The notes under the pieces are model-generated. The model was not told the DNA's origin and did not search any database. It saw nothing but the letters and a program-made list of their open reading frames with translations. Source: Adlercreutzia sp. ZJ176 (GTDB lineage: Bacteria; Actinomycetota; Coriobacteriia; Coriobacteriales; Eggerthellaceae). Taken from it: a stretch of DNA of 54,685 nt. Position numbers and translations under genes: made by a program. Below, in pieces: positions 8,936 through 17,294 of this stretch. The stretch lies in NCBI RefSeq assembly GCF_011038975.1, contig NZ_JAAKEC010000021.1, positions 1 through 54,685 of the forward strand. The letters run 5' to 3'. Each line of letters opens with the position of its first letter. Within the stretch, counting starts at the first letter, position 1.

Positions 8936-10288
8936 TTACGCCGTGACGTGCGCCCCCTTCATGTACGCCTCGGCCTGCTCCACCATCTGGGAGCCCGCGG
9001 CGGAGAACTCGTCGGCCGTGGAGGCCACCGGCGCGAACTGCTTGAGGGACGCGCCCATGGCGTGGCGGTTCTTCGCCCACACCTTGCAGGTGAGCGCGTG
9101 CAGGTCGATGAAGCCCTTGGCCGCGGCGTGGTCGAACTCGTCACCCGCGTCGTAGGTGGCCAGCTCGTAGGCGTAGAGCGAGTAGTCGCTCTTGCGCCCG
9201 ACCACCATGCAGCTGCCCTTGAAGAACTTCAGCTTGACGGTGCCGGTGACGCACTGCTGGGTGGTGGCGAGGAACGCGTCGAGGGCCTCCTTGAGGGGCG
9301 AGAACCACAGGCCGTTGTACACGCACTCGGCCCACGACTGCTCGATGCCGAGCTTGTAGTGCAGCACGCTGCGCTCGAGCACGAGGTCCTCGAGCGCCTT
9401 GTGCGCCTCGATGAGCGCCAGGGCGCCCGGCACCTCGTAGCACTCGCGGCTCTTCACGCCCACGAGCCGGTTCTCGATCATGTCGAGGCGGCCGAAGCCG
9501 TTCTCGCCGGCGATCTTGTTCATGGCGTAGATGATCTCGAGGTAGCTCATCTTCTTCCCGTCAAGCGCCACGGGCAGGCCGCCCTCGAAGGTGACGTCGA
9601 CGTAGGCGGGGACGTCAGGGGCGCAGGCAGGGTCGGTCGTCATGGTGTAGATGTCGGCCGGGGGCTCGCACCACGGGTCCTCGAGCACGCCGCACTCGAT
9701 GGCGCGCCCCCAGAGGTTGTCGTCGATGGAGTACGGCGAGGCCGTGGTGGTGGGGACGTCGATGCCGTGCGCGGCGGCCCAGGCCATCTCCTCGGGGCGG
9801 CTGCCCAGGTCCCACTCGCGCACCGGCGCGATGATCTCGAGCTCGGGGTCGAGCATCAGGATGGACGCCTCGAAGCGCACCTGGTCGTTGCCCTTGCCCG
9901 TGCAGCCGTGCGCGATGTACTTCGCGCCGAACATATGGGCCGCATCAACCAGATGCTTGGCGATGAGCGGCCGCGAGAGGGCGCTCACCAGGGGGTACTT
10001 GTTCTCGTACAGGGCGTTGGCGGCCATGGCGACGTTCAGGTACTCGTTGGCGAACGATTCGCGCATGTCGACCACGAGGCAGTCGAGGGCGCCGGTCTTG
10101 AGCGCCTTGGCCTTGACCTTCTCGAGGCCGTCGTGCTCCTGGCCCAAGTCGCCCACGAGGGCGATCACGTCGAGGTTGTACTTCTCCTGCAACCACTTGA
10201 TGCAGACCGACGTGTCGAGGCCGCCCGAGTACGCGAGGATGACCTTGTCCTTCGGGGTGGCGGTGGAAGTTGCGGTGCTTGTCGTCAT
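8936..10288 (-). CDS. argG: Argininosuccinate synthase
   Basis: It joins citrulline and aspartate using ATP. The 450-residue product has the N-type ATP-pyrophosphatase P-loop AYSGGLDTS (19-27) and family blocks such as HGCTGKGNDQVRFE. The ORF is open to 10474, but the ATG at 10288 is the sensible start: it has AAAGG upstream, and the residues before it look like translated leader. The first 14 residues (Thr/Ser/Ala-rich) are an extension over the usual N-terminus. About 450 bases of upstream transcript hold an Arg-rich leader ORF and hairpins, listed separately. Confidence 0.96.
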   Translation of the reverse strand: MTTSTATSTATPKDKVILAYSGGLDTSVCIKWLQEKYNLDVIALVGDLGQEHDGLEKVKAKALKTGALDCLVVDMRESFANEYLNVAMAANALYENKYPLVSALSRPLIAKHLVDAAHMFGAKYIAHGCTGKGNDQVRFEASILMLDPELEIIAPVREWDLGSRPEEMAWAAAHGIDVPTTTASPYSIDDNLWGRAIECGVLEDPWCEPPADIYTMTTDPACAPDVPAYVDVTFEGGLPVALDGKKMSYLEIIYAMNKIAGENGFGRLDMIENRLVGVKSRECYEVPGALALIEAHKALEDLVLERSVLHYKLGIEQSWAECVYNGLWFSPLKEALDAFLATTQQCVTGTVKLKFFKGSCMVVGRKSDYSLYAYELATYDAGDEFDHAAAKGFIDLHALTCKVWAKNRHAMGASLKQFAPVASTADEFSAAGSQMVEQAEAYMKGAHVTA

Positions 10289-10544
10289 GATGTGCGCCTT
10301 TCTTGCTATGCGAACGGTTTGCTGCCCTTTCGCGGCGAACATCAGGTTGTTTTCGATTCGCTGCCGCCGAACCCCCGCGACTGAGCGCGGCCGAGTTTGC
10401 GGGCTTGGGGACAACGATGTGCGAAGTGAGCTGCTGTGCACCACGGCTTTTCCTGAGATGCGGGCGCAGGGCATGCGCCAGCGGCCTGTCTGCTTGGGGC
10501 GAGACGAGGTGAGGGGAAAAGCACCCTCTCAGATGGACGTTCGT

Positions 10545-10670
10545 TTAACGTCGTCGCAGACGGCTGACGACGCGAACGTCGGCCGTGGTACGTCGCACGA
10601 GGAAGGCAGCGTCAGCCATGGCGCCGGTGAAGCCGGACGCGTGGGCGATATGCGTGACGCTCTGGTGCAT
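10545..10670 (-). CDS. Candidate Arg-rich leader peptide upstream of argG
   Basis: A 41-codon ORF with ATG at 10670 preceded by GAGAGGG at about 9 bases. Its last 16 codons include seven arginines and it ends SRLRRR followed by TAA. Two consecutive CGA codons, normally rare in such GC-rich genes, fall in that final block. It ends about 255 bases before argG. An Arg-rich peptide directly ahead of an arginine gene is the layout expected for ribosome-mediated attenuation. However, GC-rich noncoding DNA is often Arg-rich by chance and no clear terminator follows, so this is only a candidate. Confidence 0.35.
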   Translation of the reverse strand: MHQSVTHIAHASGFTGAMADAAFLVRRTTADVRVVSRLRRR

Positions 10671-10690
10671 GTGAAGCATTCCCTCTCGTA

Positions 10691-10716
10691 CAACCCGCGG
10701 GGTTGGGTACCCGCGA
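10691..10716 (-). other. Two mutually exclusive hairpins in the argG leader
   Basis: On the minus strand CGCGGG pairs with CCCGCG across TACCCAAC, while the overlapping CAACCC pairs with GGGTTG across CGC (10691-10705). Both cannot form together. This is a typical arrangement for a conformational switch just before the Arg-rich leader ORF. Confidence 0.35.
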
Positions 10717-10732
10717 TCAGCAAAATTGATCG
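10714..10732. promoter_or_regulatory. Inverted repeat CGATCA-N7-TGATCG by the argG promoter
   Basis: A 6-bp inverted repeat with a 7-base AT-rich centre lies just downstream of the candidate -10 for the argG transcript. Its position suits an operator. It does not match a classical E. coli ARG box closely, so binding by ArgR is unproven. Confidence 0.35.
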
Positions 10733-10738
10733 TTCGAT

Positions 10739-10766
10739 ATAGTAGCGCAAGAGCAGCGGAATGCAA
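10739..10766 (-). promoter_or_regulatory. Candidate promoter for the argGH leader
   Basis: Minus-strand -35 TTGCAT (10761-10766), 16-base spacer, -10 TACTAT (10739-10744). Each box is only a partial match (3/6 and 4/6), but it lies in the only AT-rich patch of the 646-base gap. It would start transcripts near 10732, just before the inverted repeat and leader ORF. Confidence 0.4.
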
Positions 10767-10934
10767 GAATTTTTTTGCGGAATTTCCCGGAAGCGGGCGA
10801 AGGCGCAGACGAGGGGAAGGCGCGCAGCGTGCGACGGGCGCGGGCGGGTGGGGTCGGCATGCGACGCGCGGCAGGTGCGCAGGCGGGCACGGGCACGGCC
10901 GGCGCGCAGCGTGCGCTGCGCGCCGAAGCTGGCG

Positions 10935-12170
10935 TTACAGCAGCTTTCCCAGGCGCTCGACGAGCGCGTCGACGTGGGCCTTCTCGCAGATGAGCGGCGG
11001 CAGGAAGCGCAGGGTGCGCGGGCCGGGGGCGTTCAGCACGAGGCCCGCCTTAAGGCCGGAGAGCATCACGTCGCCCGCGGAGGGACCGCCCTGTGCCAGG
11101 TCGGCGCCCACCATGAGACCGTCTCCGCGCACGTCTGTGACCTGCGGCAGAGCGGCGAGACGCTCGCGCAGGTAGGCGCCCACCTCGGCCACGTGCGCGC
11201 CGAAGCCCTCGCGGGAGAGCTCGGTGAGCGTGGCGTGGGCCGCCGCGATGGCGATGTTGCTGCCGCCGAAGGTGGAGCCGTGGTCGCCCGGGTCGAACGT
11301 GTCGGCCACGTCGCCGCGCGCCGCGCACGCGCCCATGGGGATGCCCGAGGCGATGCCCTTAGCCATGGTGACCACGTCGGGCGTGACGCCGAGGGTCTGG
11401 AACCCGTAGGGCTTGCCGGTGCGGTAGATGCCGCACTGCACCTCGTCGCAGATGAGCAGCGCGCCGCGCTCGGCGGTCAGGCGGCGGGCGGCGGCCATGA
11501 AGTCAGCGGTGCACGGGTGCACGCCCGACTCGCCCTGGATGCACTCGAGCATGACGGCGCAAATCTCATCCCCGCGCTCGGCGAACAGCTGCTCGAGCGC
11601 CGCCACGTCGTTGAGGGGCGTGGCGACGAACCCCTGCGGCAGCGGCTGGAACGCCTCCTGCTTGGCAGGCTGCGCCGTGGCGGCGAGCGTGGCGAGCGTG
11701 CGGCCGTGGAAGCTCCGCTCGATGGTCACGATGAGGCGGGGCGCGCCTTCGGCCTGCCTGCCCGCCGCGACGGCCCGCTTGCGCGCGTAGAGGCGCGCGA
11801 GTTTGATGGCGCACTCGTTGGCCTCGGCGCCCGAGTTCGCGAAGAACGTCTTCCACGCGCTGCGCTCGGCGGGCTCGACCTCTGCGTTCAGCAGGTCGGA
11901 GAGCAGGCGCGCCACCTCGCCGCGCTTCTCGATGTAGTAGTAGTTGCTCACGTGCATGAGCTTGGCCGCCTGCTCGCTCACGGCGGCGACGAGCGCGGGA
12001 TGGCAGTGCCCCAGGCTCACCACGCCGATGCCGGACAGAAAGTCGAGGTACTCCTTGCCCTCGCTGTCCACGAGCGTCATGCCCGAGCCCTCCACGAACT
12101 CGACCGGCTTGCGGCCGAACGTGGGCATCACGTAGCGGCTCTCAAGCTCGGCTTCTTGCTGGTAGGTCAT
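10935..12170 (-). CDS. argD: Acetylornithine aminotransferase
   Basis: A PLP-dependent class III aminotransferase (411 residues) that turns N-acetylglutamate semialdehyde into N-acetylornithine. It shows the family signature LLICDEVQCGIYRTG (PLP-binding Asp242), the Schiff-base lysine in MAKGIASG (Lys271) and the ANSGAEANE cofactor loop. The ATG at 12170 follows GGGAAGAG and was preferred over the upstream in-frame start at 12206. It is the last gene of the argCJBD cluster, 93 bases after argB. The related ornithine or succinylornithine aminotransferases cannot be excluded by sequence alone, but the operon settles the role. Confidence 0.95.
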   Translation of the reverse strand: MTYQQEAELESRYVMPTFGRKPVEFVEGSGMTLVDSEGKEYLDFLSGIGVVSLGHCHPALVAAVSEQAAKLMHVSNYYYIEKRGEVARLLSDLLNAEVEPAERSAWKTFFANSGAEANECAIKLARLYARKRAVAAGRQAEGAPRLIVTIERSFHGRTLATLAATAQPAKQEAFQPLPQGFVATPLNDVAALEQLFAERGDEICAVMLECIQGESGVHPCTADFMAAARRLTAERGALLICDEVQCGIYRTGKPYGFQTLGVTPDVVTMAKGIASGIPMGACAARGDVADTFDPGDHGSTFGGSNIAIAAAHATLTELSREGFGAHVAEVGAYLRERLAALPQVTDVRGDGLMVGADLAQGGPSAGDVMLSGLKAGLVLNAPGPRTLRFLPPLICEKAHVDALVERLGKLL

Positions 12171-12263
12171 TTCTCTTCCCTTCGAAAAGTAAAGCAGATA
12201 AAACAAGTATAGCCAGTCATATAGTCTATCAAGGCCGGTGAGGCTGCGCGGACGGGCGGAACG

Positions 12264-13217
12264 CTACAGCCCCCTGTTCTCGATCAGCTTCGCGGCGAAG
12301 TTGCCCACGGGTGACACCACCGACGCGTCGGGCACGCCGGGGCGCGCGATCATGGTGCCGATGCCCTTGTCGGTGAGCAGCTCGAGCAGGAGCGCATGCG
12401 GCGTGATGCCGTTGATGATGTGCGCGCGCATGACGCCTGCCGCAAGCGCCGTCACACAGGAGCGCAGCTTGGGAATCATGCCCGTGGAGAGCGTGCCCGA
12501 GGCGATCATGCTGCGCGCCTCGTCGAGCGTCATGTTCGAGATGAGCGTCTCGCGACGGGGGTAGTCCTCGTACAGGCCGTCCACGTCAGTGAGGAACACC
12601 ACCTTGTGCGCGCCGATGGCGGCGGCGATGTGCCCGGCCGCCACGTCGGCGTTGACGTTGTAGCAGCCCGAGTCCTCCCCGATGGCGACCGACGCGATCA
12701 CCGGGATGTAGTCGGCGGCCACCAGGTCCTCGATGAGCGCGCTGTTGATGCGCGTGATGCGGCCCACGCGGCCGAGGCGCGCGTCGGCCTGCTCAGCCAC
12801 GATGACGCCCGCGTCGGCGCCGCTGATGCCCACGGCCATGTTGCCGTGCTGGTTCATGGCCTCCACGAGCTCCTGGTTCACCTCGCCGGTGAGCACCATG
12901 CGCACGAGGCTCATGGCCTCCTCGGTCGTCACGCGCTGGCCGTCGACGAACTCCACGGGCAGGTCGAAGCGCTTCATGGCGCGTGTGATGGCCTTGCCGC
13001 CGCCGTGCACGATGACGGGGTTCACGCCGATGATCTTCAGCAGCACGATGTCGGCCATGACCTCGGCGCGCAGCTCCTCGTTCTCCATGGCCGACCCGCC
13101 GTACTTGATGACCACGGTCTTGCCCGTGACGTTCTTGATCCAAGGCATGGCCTCGGTGAGGACCTCGCCGGTTATGCTGGACACGCCGTGGGGGCGCGTC
13201 TGAGAGTCGTAGTTCAT
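12264..13217 (-). CDS. argB: N-acetylglutamate kinase
   Basis: It phosphorylates N-acetylglutamate and is normally the feedback-regulated step in organisms with the cyclic ArgJ route. The 317-residue amino-acid kinase has VIKYGGSAM near the N-terminus, VIVHGGGKAI, and the FLTDVDGLYED nucleotide-binding region. The N-terminal extension before the first strand (about 30 residues) resembles the mobile N-helix of arginine-sensitive hexameric enzymes, which would fit feedback inhibition; this is inference. Its ATG overlaps the argJ stop (ATGA), so translation is coupled. Confidence 0.96.
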   Translation of the reverse strand: MNYDSQTRPHGVSSITGEVLTEAMPWIKNVTGKTVVIKYGGSAMENEELRAEVMADIVLLKIIGVNPVIVHGGGKAITRAMKRFDLPVEFVDGQRVTTEEAMSLVRMVLTGEVNQELVEAMNQHGNMAVGISGADAGVIVAEQADARLGRVGRITRINSALIEDLVAADYIPVIASVAIGEDSGCYNVNADVAAGHIAAAIGAHKVVFLTDVDGLYEDYPRRETLISNMTLDEARSMIASGTLSTGMIPKLRSCVTALAAGVMRAHIINGITPHALLLELLTDKGIGTMIARPGVPDASVVSPVGNFAAKLIENRGL

Positions 13218-14506
13218 GAGCGGTAATCTCCGTTGATCGAAACGTATTCATAGCTGAAGTCGCAGGTCCACACCGTGGTCGCGCACGTGCCCTCCCCCAG
13301 GTCGGCATCGACGACGATCTCGGGCGCCTCGAAGCGCGCAAGCGCCTCGTCCTCGTCGAAGGCCACGGTCAGCCCGCCGCGGCACACCGGCATGCCCATG
13401 ATGTCGATGTCGACGTTCTCCTGGGAGAAGCGCGCGCCGCTGCGGCCGAGCGCGGCGGCGATGCGGCCCCAGTTGGCGTCATGCCCGTAGATGGCCGTCT
13501 TGGTGAGCGGCGAGTTCGCCACCGTGCGCGCCGCCGCGTCGGCGTCCTTTTCGCTCGCCGCGCCGCGCACGTTCACCGTGACCAGGCGCGTCGCGCCCTC
13601 GCCGTCGGTGGCCATGGCGCGGGCGAGCGTGACGCACACCTGCGCGAGCGCCTCCTCGAAGCGCGCGAAGGCGGCGCTGCCCGGCGCAAGCGGCGCTGCA
13701 GCGGGAGCGGCCGCGCCGCTTGCGAGGATGAAGCACGAGTCATTGGTGGACGTGTCGGAGTCCACCGTGATCTTGTTGAAGCTCGCGTTCACCGCGCGGC
13801 TCAGCGCCGCGTGCAGGTCAGGCGCCGCGACGGGCGCGTCGGTGGTGATGACGGCGATCATGGTGGCCATGTTCGGCATGATCATGCCCGAGCCCTTCGC
13901 CATGCCGCCCACCGTGAACGTGACGCCCTCGTAGCCGACGCCCGCGCCCGAGAAGGTGACGGCGCACTCCTTCGGGTGCGTGTCGGTGGTCATGATGGCC
14001 CGCGCCGCGCTGGCGCCGCCCGCGCGCGAGGCCTTCGCGAAGGCCGCCGGCACGCCCGCGGCGAACGGCTTGAGCGGCAGGTGCACGCCGATGACGCCCG
14101 TGGAGGCCACGAGCACCTCGTCTGCGGTGCAGCCCACGGCGTCGGCCGCGATGCGCGCCGCCTCGCGCGCCGCCTCGCGCCCGATCTCGCCCGTTGCCGC
14201 GTTCGCGCAGCCGGAGTTGATGACCACGGCGCGCGCGGTGCCGTAGGCGCCTGCCCCCGCGCCGCCCTCGGACAGGCGCTCCCGGCACACCTGCACGGGC
14301 GCTGCGCAGAACACGTTGGTGGTGAACACGCCCGCTGCGGCGCTCGGCTCGTCGGCTACCACGAGCGCGAGGTCGAGCCGGTCCGGGTCGGCGCGGAACC
14401 CCGCGTGGACGCCGGCGGCCGCGAACCCCCGTGCCGTGGCGACGCCGCCGTCCTCTACGTAGGCGCAGCCGAACCGCTGCGCATAAGCGTCGTTGGTGAT
14501 GCTCAT
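13214..14506 (-). CDS. argJ: Bifunctional glutamate N-acetyltransferase / ornithine acetyltransferase
   Basis: It recycles the acetyl group from acetylornithine to glutamate. The 430-residue precursor has the self-cleavage site in GMIMPNMATMIAV, where Thr215 becomes the N-terminal nucleophile of the beta chain. STGVIG and THPKECAV blocks are also present. The ATG at 14506 follows GGAGGTG. Presence of ArgJ implies the cyclic pathway; whether it is bifunctional or only the transacetylase cannot be read from sequence. It sits between argC (10-base gap) and argB (4-base overlap). Confidence 0.95.
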   Translation of the reverse strand: MSITNDAYAQRFGCAYVEDGGVATARGFAAAGVHAGFRADPDRLDLALVVADEPSAAAGVFTTNVFCAAPVQVCRERLSEGGAGAGAYGTARAVVINSGCANAATGEIGREAAREAARIAADAVGCTADEVLVASTGVIGVHLPLKPFAAGVPAAFAKASRAGGASAARAIMTTDTHPKECAVTFSGAGVGYEGVTFTVGGMAKGSGMIMPNMATMIAVITTDAPVAAPDLHAALSRAVNASFNKITVDSDTSTNDSCFILASGAAAPAAAPLAPGSAAFARFEEALAQVCVTLARAMATDGEGATRLVTVNVRGAASEKDADAAARTVANSPLTKTAIYGHDANWGRIAAALGRSGARFSQENVDIDIMGMPVCRGGLTVAFDEDEALARFEAPEIVVDADLGEGTCATTVWTCDFSYEYVSINGDYRS

Positions 14507-14516
14507 CTGACACCTC

Positions 14517-15587
14517 CTAAACGGGGACGGAGACGTAGTCGAGGCCCGTCGTCTCGGGCAAGCCGAAGACGATGTTCGCGCACTGCAGCGCCTGGCCCGC
14601 CGCGCCCTTGCCGATGTTGTCGATGGCGCCGATGCCCACGATCATGCGCGCCGCCTCGTGCACGGCCACGCCCACGTGCGCGCGGTTGGTCCCCGCCACC
14701 GACGCCGTCTTGGGCAGCTGCCCCTCCGGCATCACCGTGACGAGCGGGGATGACGCGTAGAAGTCCTGGTAGAGCTGCACGAGCTCGGACGTGCTCGGCA
14801 GCGGGGAGTCCGGCGCGAGCGGCATGGTCACCGTGGAGAGCAGCCCGCGGTTGAGCGGCGCGAGGTGCGGCGTGAACACCAGCCCACCTGCGCGCAGCCC
14901 GAGGATCTGCTCGATCTCGGGCGTGTGGCGGTGCGTCGCCACGCCGTACGCCTCGAGGTTCTCGTTGGCGAAGCAGAAGTGCGTGCGCTCGGTGGCCTTC
15001 TTGCCCGCGCCGGTCACGCCCGACACCGCGTCGACCACGACCACGCCCTGCGCGTCGACGAGCCCCGCGCGGATGGCGGGCGCCGCCGCGAGCGAGGTGG
15101 CCGTGGGATAGCAGCCCGCGCACCCCACGAGCGCCGCGCCGCCGCGCGCGCGCTCGGCCGCCGCATGCGCCAGCTCGTCGCCGGTGAGCTCGGGCAGGCC
15201 GAAGGCGGCCTTCTGCAAGAGGTCCACGGCCGTGTGCGGAGTCTTGTACCAGCGCTCGTAGGTCTGCGGGGCCTTCAGGCGGAAGTCAGCCGAGAGGTCG
15301 ACGACCGTCACGCCCTGCGCGATGAGCCCGGGCGCCATGCCGAGCGCCGCCGTGTGGGGCACGGCGAGGAAGACGACGTCGCATGCGCTGAGGCTCGCCT
15401 CCGCATGCGTGGAGAAGGCCAGGTCGGTCACGCCTGCGAAGGCGGGGTACGCCTTCGCGAGCGGGGTGCCCGCCAGCGCGTCGGACGTGGCGGCCACCAG
15501 CTCGAAGGAGGGGTGCGCGAGCACGAGGCGCGCGAGCTCGATGCCCGCGAAGCCCGCCGCGCCGACAATTCCTGCTTTATAGGTCAT
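14517..15587 (-). CDS. argC: N-acetyl-gamma-glutamyl-phosphate reductase
   Basis: It reduces acetylglutamyl phosphate with NADPH. The 356-residue protein begins with the dinucleotide-binding GIVGAAGFAG and has the catalytic Cys159 in the VGCAGCYPT block. Length is usual for the family. The ATG at 15587 follows GAGGA. First gene of argC-argJ-argB-argD on the minus strand. An Arg-rich ORF ends 15 bases before its start. Confidence 0.96.
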   Translation of the reverse strand: MTYKAGIVGAAGFAGIELARLVLAHPSFELVAATSDALAGTPLAKAYPAFAGVTDLAFSTHAEASLSACDVVFLAVPHTAALGMAPGLIAQGVTVVDLSADFRLKAPQTYERWYKTPHTAVDLLQKAAFGLPELTGDELAHAAAERARGGAALVGCAGCYPTATSLAAAPAIRAGLVDAQGVVVVDAVSGVTGAGKKATERTHFCFANENLEAYGVATHRHTPEIEQILGLRAGGLVFTPHLAPLNRGLLSTVTMPLAPDSPLPSTSELVQLYQDFYASSPLVTVMPEGQLPKTASVAGTNRAHVGVAVHEAARMIVGIGAIDNIGKGAAGQALQCANIVFGLPETTGLDYVSVPV

Positions 15588-15602
15588 AGGTGTGTCCTCG
15601 AT

Positions 15603-15857
15603 TCAGATGAAGATGAGGCGACCCCGCGCCGAGGCGGCGAAGCGTCGCGAAGATACGTGATGAAGGCGCGCAGTCAGCCAGATGAGAGCGCCCACTCTCG
15701 CGAGGCGCCGTTTGAAAGCCCCGTTTGGTGAGGGGTCAGGTGCGGCTGCTGCGCCACGGACGTCGTCGAGGAGCCAGCGCGCCTGCGCCGGCGAAGATCT
15801 GGGTTCTGCCGTCCAATTCCACGATCTGTCCTCGTTTTCGATGCCCTCTGCGCCCAC
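15603..15857 (-). CDS. Possible Arg-rich leader ORF ahead of argC
   Basis: An open frame of 84 codons (GTG at 15857, or a 30-codon version from GTG at 15695) that ends in TGA 15 bases before the argC ATG. Arginines are concentrated toward the end (SSRR, ARGR). No strong ribosome site is visible for either start. Its position parallels the Arg-rich ORF before argG. Chance ORFs with many Arg codons are common at this GC, so confidence is low. Confidence 0.2.
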   Translation of the reverse strand: MGAEGIENEDRSWNWTAEPRSSPAQARWLLDDVRGAAAAPDPSPNGAFKRRLARVGALIWLTARLHHVSSRRFAASARGRLIFI

Positions 15858-15924
15858 GACCGTCGGCCGTGCTAATATGAGCGCTTAACTTGAGGGTATT
15901 TTACACAAGTTCTGTTACATGGCG

Positions 15925-15936
15925 CTTAAATTTAAG
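15925..15936. promoter_or_regulatory. 12-bp palindrome CTTAAATTTAAG before the GCS2 gene
   Basis: A perfect palindrome in otherwise GC-rich DNA, 15 bases upstream of the ligase start and beside its ribosome site. It could be an operator for either divergent gene. No match to a known regulator was recognised. Confidence 0.35.
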
Positions 15937-15951
15937 TTCAGGAGTCGGATA

Positions 15952-17217
15952 ATGACCGAGATCGACCAGCCAGCGCGCACGGACAACATCAAAGCCATCG
16001 TTTCGTTCTTCGAAAGCGGCATCAAGGACCGCGCCGAGAAGCTCGGCATCGAGCTCGAGCACACGCTGCTGCACCGCGACGGACGCGCCGTGTCCTACAG
16101 CGAGGAGCACGGCACCGAATGGCTGCTCGAGCAGCTGAGCGCGCACTACACCGTCGAGACGCGCGATGCCGAGGGCGACCTTCTCGGCGTGGCGCGGGGG
16201 CCGCAGGCCGTGACCATCGAGCCGGCGGCGCAGGTCGAGCTCTCCGCCGGGCCCTTCGCGGACCTCGACGACGCCCGCGCGTGCTTCGAGGAGTTCGAGG
16301 AGCGCATGGCGCGCGCGCTTGCGCCGACCGACGTGCGCGTGCTCACGCTCGGCTACCACCCCACCGCCCGCGCCGCCTCGCTCGAGCTCATCCCGAAGCG
16401 CCGCTACGAGCTCATGAACCGCTATCTGGGCGCCATCTCGCCGTTCGGCGTGCGCATGATGCGCGGCAGCGCTTCGACGCAGGTGTCCCTCGACTATACC
16501 TCCGCGGAGGACTGCCTGCGCAAGCTGCGCCTGGCCTTCGCGCTCACGCCCGTGCTGTCGCTTCTGTGCGACAATTCGCCCGTGTTCGAGGGAGCGCCGC
16601 GCCCCCACGAGCTGATGCGCACCGAGATCTGGAAGTTCTGCGACCCCGACCGCTGCGGCGTGGTGCCGCGCGTGATGGAGGACGGATTTGCGCTCGAGGA
16701 CTACGCGGCCTACATCCTCGACGCGCCCGCCATCCTCTCCCCCGACGCCGACGAGCAGTGGCGCTTCGACGAGCGCACATTCGGGGAGATCTACGCCGAG
16801 GTCCCCATGCGGCAGGCCGACGTCGAGCACGCGCTGTCCATGTTCTTCACCGACGTGCGCCTCAAGACCTACATCGAGATCAGGCCGGCCGACGCCATGC
16901 CCGTCCCCTACGTGATCGCCTACGCGGCGCTCATCAAGGGGCTGTTCTACTCCGCGCGCAGCCTCGACGCGCTCGACGAGCTGTTCGCGCAGGTGAGCGC
17001 CACGGACATCGCGCGCGCGAAGGAGTCGCTGATGGAGGCGGGCTACGAGGGCGCGATCTACGGGCGCCCCGCGGGCGAGGTGGTCGACGACGTGGTGCGC
17101 ATCGCGCAGGCGGGGCTGGCCGAGAAGGACCGCGCACACCTGGAGCCGCTGGCGCAGCTCGCTGCCGAGCGCACGACGCTCGCGCGCCTCGCCTGTCGGG
17201 AAGATGTGCGCGCGTAG
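15952..17217 (+). CDS. Glutamate-cysteine ligase, GCS2 family
   Basis: A 421-residue protein with the GCS2 features: substrate/ATP-binding GIELEHTLLHRDG (32-44), AQVELSAGPF and LGYHPTARAASLELIPKRRYELM, ending with helices rich in Asp and Ala. The family makes gamma-glutamylcysteine from glutamate, cysteine and ATP. The EgtA branch feeds ergothioneine, others glutathione; no gshB or egt partner is in the window, so the end product is unknown. The start at 15952 follows AGGAG at 7 bases; an earlier in-frame ATG at 15919 lacks such a site. It is divergent from argC. Confidence 0.8.
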   Translation: MTEIDQPARTDNIKAIVSFFESGIKDRAEKLGIELEHTLLHRDGRAVSYSEEHGTEWLLEQLSAHYTVETRDAEGDLLGVARGPQAVTIEPAAQVELSAGPFADLDDARACFEEFEERMARALAPTDVRVLTLGYHPTARAASLELIPKRRYELMNRYLGAISPFGVRMMRGSASTQVSLDYTSAEDCLRKLRLAFALTPVLSLLCDNSPVFEGAPRPHELMRTEIWKFCDPDRCGVVPRVMEDGFALEDYAAYILDAPAILSPDADEQWRFDERTFGEIYAEVPMRQADVEHALSMFFTDVRLKTYIEIRPADAMPVPYVIAYAALIKGLFYSARSLDALDELFAQVSATDIARAKESLMEAGYEGAIYGRPAGEVVDDVVRIAQAGLAEKDRAHLEPLAQLAAERTTLARLACREDVRA

Positions 17218-17249
17218 GCGGGGCGAGCGGACACGACCTGCGGGCGTGG

Positions 17250-17294
17250 TATAGTGCTCGCATCATGAGAGACAAGCGAAAGGACGCTTCATGA
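17250..17294 (+). promoter_or_regulatory. Promoter -10 and short, probably leaderless, ORF before the SlyD-like gene
   Basis: TATAGT (17250-17255) lies 9 bases before an ATG at 17265, so transcription should begin at or next to that ATG. The resulting ORF is nine residues, MRDKRKDAS, and its TGA (17292-17294) overlaps the PPIase ATG (17291) as ATGA. The AAAGGA within the mini-ORF is the ribosome site for the real gene. A coupling peptide is plausible; chance cannot be excluded. Confidence 0.45.

Larger units (their letters stand above)
10289..10934. other. 646-bp intergenic leader between argD and argG
   Basis: No ordinary gene is seen. Read on the minus strand it contains, in order, a short gap after argD, a candidate promoter (about 10739-10766), an inverted repeat, two overlapping GC-rich hairpins (10691-10716), a 41-codon Arg-ending leader ORF (10545-10670), and further small hairpins such as GGCGCA-TGCCC-TGCGCC near 10470-10490. 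The arrangement suggests regulation of argG at the RNA level. The part nearest argD (10790-10934) shows no recognisable element. Confidence 0.5.
15588..15951. other. Divergent control region, argC / GCS2 ligase
   Basis: 364 bases between divergent genes. For the plus strand a promoter-like TTGAGG-N17-TGTTAC lies near 15889-15917. For argC there are AT-rich -10-like sites (minus TAAAAT near 15898) but no convincing -35. A perfect 12-bp palindrome CTTAAATTTAAG (15925-15936) sits 15 bases before the ligase ATG. The argC side (15603-15857) is open in one minus frame. Confidence 0.45.

Noticed and set aside
10289-10760. T-box leader for arginine
   Set aside because: The conserved T-box antiterminator sequence is not present in either arg leader.
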